64,000 bases of DNA. It comes from Paenibacillus periandrae. Its GTDB lineage: Bacteria > Bacillota > Bacilli > Paenibacillales > NBRC-103111. Location of the stretch: positions 186,001 through 250,000 of the forward strand of contig NZ_JAJNMU010000004.1 of the NCBI RefSeq assembly GCF_022458865.1. Direction: 5' to 3'. How positions within the stretch are numbered: the stretch's first letter is position 1; each line of letters starts with the position of its first letter. The translations under genes and the position numbers were made by a program. The notes beneath the pieces are model-generated. The model ran no database searches. It saw only the letters and a list, made by a program, of their open reading frames with translations, and was not told the DNA's origin. Of the stretch, positions 60,464-64,000 are shown in pieces.

Positions 60464-62032
60464 TTATTTGCCTACACGAGCATTCGCATCATTATAAATT
60501 TTTTCAATTTCCAAAGCGCCCTTATCCGTCAACTGCTTGATAAAGCCGTCAAACTCATTAAACGCACCTTCGTTCATGATGAACTTATCGACATTTTGAG
60601 CCATTAGTGTATCGACTTGAGAGCGGAGCTGCTTCAGCTTTTCACGTTCTTCCTTGGTGAACTGAGGGTCTAGCGGCTGGGCAAACAGCTCGCCTCTCGC
60701 TTGCGCTTCTTTCACTGTTTTGTCCCATTTCAGCAGCTCGGGTGGCGATACAACGGCTTGCGGCCGGTCATCAGCCAGCAAGGCAAGTCCCAAGTAACCG
60801 GTTCCTATTGAGGACTGCATCGCACGAAAAGGGTCCTGCTTATCCTTGAACTGATTGAGCAGGCTGTCATTGATTACATACTCGCTGCCCTTTTTCGTAT
60901 AATGCGTACCTTCGATGCCAAAGTTAAGCAAGTCAGCACCCTCTTCGCTGTAGAGGAAGTCAATTAGCTTAACTAAAGCAACCGGGTCTTTCGTTTTGGC
61001 ATTAATTACATGGGCTTCGCTTAAATGACCAGCCGGGTACATACTGTTTCTTTTGACGCCTTTCGCTGTGCCTAACACTGGCAGCAGGTCGAATTTGGCC
61101 TGCGGCTCCTTCGCTTGCAGCGTTTTCGTAAAGTTCGTTGCAAACGTAATATTATCGTGGAAATAAAATGATTTACCTGAGCTCAGCTTTTCCTGCCACG
61201 TTTGGGCGGTATTAACTGCATAATCAGGGTCGAGCAGCTTATCCTTATAGAGCTTATGCACATATTCCAGTGTATCCTTGAATTCGGGGGTCAACGCTCC
61301 AAATTGATATTTCTTTTTTTGAGGATCATAATAAATGTTATACCCGCCGCCAAAGCTGAAGGATAAAATGTCCAGCAGGCTTTTGGTCCCGTTACGGGTT
61401 GTCATCGGGTAGGAATCCGGATAAATCTCCTTAAGCTTTTTCAAAACCTGATACAATTCATCGAAGGTCGTAGGCGGTTTGATATTATGTTTATCGAGCA
61501 AATCCACACGCATCATCGGGAGCTGGCCGTAGTCAATCTGCCATCTGTGAAGGGACGGGAAACCGTACAGCTTGCCGTTGATCATCAATTTATTAATCTC
61601 CGGATTCGATTGCATGATTTTCTTGAAATTAGGCGCGTACTTATCGATGTAATCATTAAGCGGCAGCAGCATCCCGGTATCGGCAAAGTTGGATATATCC
61701 GTGAGGGTCACCATCATAAGATCCGGGATATTGTTGGTTGCAAATAATGTCTTTTTCTTATCCTCATAATTGCTCCCTGGTACCGCTTCCAAATCAATTT
61801 TGACTCCTGTCTTTACCTCCAGCTGTTTAATAACCACTGAATCCTTAATCAGCGGCTGTGCCGGATTTTCTCCTCTCATCCATTTGACGGTAATCGATTT
61901 GGCAGCTTCCTTACTATCACCTGCAGCTTTGTTATCCGTTCCCTTCGAGGTGGGGGAACAGGCAGCCAATGTTCCTGTGGCGAGCATAGAAGACATGAGA
62001 ACGGCAATCGTTTTGCTGGTTCTTTTTACCAT
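60464..62032 (-). CDS. ABC sugar-binding lipoprotein (importer 5)
   Basis: This is a 522-residue LplA-type solute-binding lipoprotein. The ATG at 62032 follows AAGGAGG. The lipobox is TLAAC (lipidated Cys25), followed by a short Lys/Asp/Ala-rich linker and the binding domain (ITVKWMRGENPAQPL onward). It is the first gene of importer 5 and lies just after an AraC-type membrane regulator. Confidence 0.95.
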   Translation of the reverse strand: MVKRTSKTIAVLMSSMLATGTLAACSPTSKGTDNKAAGDSKEAAKSITVKWMRGENPAQPLIKDSVVIKQLEVKTGVKIDLEAVPGSNYEDKKKTLFATNNIPDLMMVTLTDISNFADTGMLLPLNDYIDKYAPNFKKIMQSNPEINKLMINGKLYGFPSLHRWQIDYGQLPMMRVDLLDKHNIKPPTTFDELYQVLKKLKEIYPDSYPMTTRNGTKSLLDILSFSFGGGYNIYYDPQKKKYQFGALTPEFKDTLEYVHKLYKDKLLDPDYAVNTAQTWQEKLSSGKSFYFHDNITFATNFTKTLQAKEPQAKFDLLPVLGTAKGVKRNSMYPAGHLSEAHVINAKTKDPVALVKLIDFLYSEEGADLLNFGIEGTHYTKKGSEYVINDSLLNQFKDKQDPFRAMQSSIGTGYLGLALLADDRPQAVVSPPELLKWDKTVKEAQARGELFAQPLDPQFTKEEREKLKQLRSQVDTLMAQNVDKFIMNEGAFNEFDGFIKQLTDKGALEIEKIYNDANARVGK

Positions 62033-62100
62033 GTAGACTCCTCCTTGTTGTTATTGTTCGGAATAGCTTTACTGTAAGTCCATAAGCGTTATAGTTAAAG

Positions 62101-62126
62101 TGGCAAAGAGGTACCTCCATGTGCCA
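62101..62126. promoter_or_regulatory. Operator-like interrupted palindrome upstream of importer 5
   Basis: The perfect palindrome GAGGTACCTC (62108-62117) is flanked by outer arms TGGCA (62101-62105) and TGCCA (62122-62126). It lies about 70 bp upstream of the binding-protein start, a suitable place for an AraC-type activator or another regulator. Confidence 0.4.
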
Positions 62127-62214
62127 AATTTCCAGACCTGATTCAATGTGTCATTCGTCCACCCTGTTCAAATATCCGGATAACCACTACAGCTATGAAG
62201 ACTTATTAACCGAT

Positions 62215-62241
62215 AGAAAAGAACCTGATTTCACAATCAGG
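62215..62241 (-). terminator. Terminator overlapping the stop codon of the AraC regulator
   Basis: On the minus strand CCTGATT and AATCAGG (62235-62241 and 62224-62230, loop GTGA) are followed by TTCTTTTC. The stem includes the TGA stop at 62237-62239. Confidence 0.55.
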
Positions 62242-64000
62242 AACTTTCTTGTTCAAGGGTGATTCGATAATCCATCGGGGTAATGCCTTCATACTTTTTA
62301 AATAACCGCAAAAAGGTCGATCGGCTGTGAATCCCAACCTTGGACGAAATATCGCCAATTAACAGATCCGTCTCGGTTAAATATTGCTTGGCCTTGTTAA
62401 TGCGGGTCAAGCTGATATAGTCTGTGAGGTTTTGCCCTGTAGTTTCCTTGAATATACGAGAAATGTATTTGGGCGACATTCCCATTTCATCGGCAATCAT
62501 TTCGAGATAGAGGTTTTCCGAGTAATGCTCGTTGATATAGGCGACGATTAAGGGAACGACTTGATTCGTTTTACGTTCCGGCTTCGTTGCAGTCTGACCG
62601 ATAATCCGCTTGTAAAATGTGAGCAGCAGCTTGACTCTTGCATCAAACTCATGCGGCAGCAGCCCTTTACGGGTCAAAGTCAGGTGCTCCTTCTCGGACA
62701 GAAAAGTATGGAGATCGAGCTTCTTTCCAGCCAGGTATCGATTGCCGGTACTGAACAGCTCCATGAGCAGTGCGTCCAGGTATTGGTGAGAGGCACCGCG
62801 CGCTTTGTTCATTTTGATCAATTCCTCCATACTCTTCTCAAGCAGCTCCATGTCTCCGAATTTCAGACTGCTGATGATTTTATTTTCTTCCAGAAAGGAG
62901 TAGTAGTAGTTGTGCTCAATCTGCAAATCGGCGGCGTCCATGATCACCATATCGTCAAAATCAGCATTCGATTTATGACCAATCGCCGTAATGGCTTCAT
63001 TGTAGGATTTCACGATATCCTGAATGTCGGAGTAGTCCGTACCGACGCCGATCATCAGATCGCAGTATTTGACATCGTAGCCGAACGTTTGCTTAATATT
63101 TTCGAGTCCTTTCATCAGCTTGCTCTTATCGTTGCTCGGTTCCAGCTTTACGATACCAACATACGCATTGTGCTCATATTCGATCAAATAGCAGGTCACA
63201 TGCTGCTGCAGTACACCCCAAATTACCTTTTTTAGCTTCTCCAGTATGATGAATCGTTCTGTATCCTGAATCTCTTCATAGAAAGCATCCCGGAATTGGA
63301 ACAGCATACAGCAGCATACATAACGGCCATTCTCAAAGCCGACCTCATTCAGCATGCGATAGAAGGATTCCTGATGAACCAGTGGAACGCCGCGTATTAA
63401 CGAGGTAAACGCATTATCGAGGAACTCGCTTGAGAACAAGCTGAATTTTCGATTAGCCATATCGTTAGTCTCCAGCAATTTGCGGATTCCTCTGCCTATC
63501 GCCTCCAGCTCGTTGCCTGTCAGCTCATCATCCCAAAATTTTGTCGTTTCACTCTGAATCAGCACGTCACGCATATTGCGAATCGGATTATATAAGTTGA
63601 CACTAAAAATAAAGGATAAGATTACACCAAACACGATTAAAAGCAGGCAAATCCAAAAAACAATGCCAAGCACACTGGATGCCTGATGATTGTAGGCCGA
63701 TTCCGGTGTTATGGAATAATAGGACCACCCGATGGCTTCTGAGGATATATGGGCAACGAGTGAAGGCTGACCTTGCAGCTTCATCTTGAGAGTTGAAGGC
63801 TGATCATCCGTTAATCCTGCGGTAATTTCATTAATTTCCGTATCGGTGTATAGTCCCGTATTGACAATCAATCGACCCTGCTGATCCGTAATAACAAAAC
63901 CGGTATCGGGGAAAAGCGAATTGTCCTTCATCTGCTTCGCCATCGCCTGAACGGATAAATCCGACACCAGTACCGCCATATGTCCCTCAATATACTGGGC
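62237..64000 (-). CDS. Membrane AraC-family regulator, C-terminal part (cut by right edge)
   Basis: The frame stays open to the window edge (AQYIEGH precedes the first in-window Met at 63979), so the N-terminus is missing. What remains is part of an extracellular Cache-like domain, one membrane helix (SSVLGIVFWICLLLIVFGVILSFIF region), a HAMP-like and linker region, and a C-terminal AraC double helix-turn-helix ending KKYEGITPMDYR. It is the same type as the regulator at 4975-7299. It probably senses sugar outside the cell and activates the importer 5 operon directly downstream. Confidence 0.9.
   Translation of the reverse strand, partial: AQYIEGHMAVLVSDLSVQAMAKQMKDNSLFPDTGFVITDQQGRLIVNTGLYTDTEINEITAGLTDDQPSTLKMKLQGQPSLVAHISSEAIGWSYYSITPESAYNHQASSVLGIVFWICLLLIVFGVILSFIFSVNLYNPIRNMRDVLIQSETTKFWDDELTGNELEAIGRGIRKLLETNDMANRKFSLFSSEFLDNAFTSLIRGVPLVHQESFYRMLNEVGFENGRYVCCCMLFQFRDAFYEEIQDTERFIILEKLKKVIWGVLQQHVTCYLIEYEHNAYVGIVKLEPSNDKSKLMKGLENIKQTFGYDVKYCDLMIGVGTDYSDIQDIVKSYNEAITAIGHKSNADFDDMVIMDAADLQIEHNYYYSFLEENKIISSLKFGDMELLEKSMEELIKMNKARGASHQYLDALLMELFSTGNRYLAGKKLDLHTFLSEKEHLTLTRKGLLPHEFDARVKLLLTFYKRIIGQTATKPERKTNQVVPLIVAYINEHYSENLYLEMIADEMGMSPKYISRIFKETTGQNLTDYISLTRINKAKQYLTETDLLIGDISSKVGIHSRSTFLRLFKKYEGITPMDYRITLEQESS

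Noticed and set aside
1..64000. Prophage, integron or intact insertion sequence
   Set aside because: No integrase, transposase, capsid or recombinase gene was recognised in any frame; only small non-coding repeats are present.

Overview
The window looks like a chromosomal segment of a Paenibacillus-type member of the Bacillota. The evidence is strong GGAGG-type ribosome binding sites, frequent GTG and TTG starts, Lpl/Ytc-type sugar ABC importers, YesM/YesN-type two-component pairs and many AraC-family regulators. I recognise no tRNA, rRNA, CRISPR array, phage gene or intact transposase gene. Most of the DNA encodes carbohydrate capture and breakdown. There are five importers with both permeases and a lipoprotein binding protein, plus two further binding-protein genes, and no ATPase subunit for any of them, so a shared MsmX-type ATPase elsewhere is expected.

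Layout, left to right. (1) 1-290: start of a binding lipoprotein that runs off the left edge. (2) 479-13364, minus strand: importer 1 (permeases 12405-13364 and 10488-11369), an enolase-superfamily sugar-acid enzyme, a binding protein (7608-9167), a membrane AraC regulator, a GH2 glycosidase, a DlgD/YiaK-like reductase and a second, closely similar binding protein (479-2017). The permease pair is split by about 1 kb of non-coding DNA crowded with palindromes and two long nested inverted repeats. (3) 13711-15335, plus strand: PhyH-type dioxygenase and AraC regulator. (4) 15405-21637, minus strand: a LacI regulator and a sugar operon (SDR, binding protein, two permeases, two VOC proteins) sharing an operator-like sequence. 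(5) 21794-28757: cell-wall and general genes (LysM-NlpC/P60 protein, lipoprotein polysaccharide deacetylase, FixABCX, ChbG-like deacetylase).

(6) 28843-41554, minus strand: a compact polysaccharide-utilisation locus with YesM/YesN sensor and regulator, importer 3, a type I sulfatase, a GH3 enzyme and a DUF5060/DUF4038/DUF5605 glycosidase. (7) 41718-50712: GH4 enzyme, PdxA-family dehydrogenase and importer 4 on the minus strand, with a divergent histidine kinase/response regulator pair. (8) 50871-57426: a second sulfatase, two AraC regulators, two sugar isomerase/epimerase-like TIM barrels and a Gfo/Idh/MocA oxidoreductase. (9) 57505-64000, minus strand: importer 5, a BNR sialidase-like propeller protein and an AraC membrane regulator cut by the right edge.

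The genes read as a mosaic of substrate-specific modules. Extracellular oligosaccharide, probably partly sulfated, is sensed by Cache-type histidine kinases or AraC receptors and bound by lipoproteins. It is imported and then desulfated and cleaved by enzymes with no evident signal peptide. The sugars or sugar acids pass on to oxidoreductases, isomerases and dehydratases. Substrates cannot be named from sequence alone. Residue positions and similarity levels given here were counted or judged by eye.
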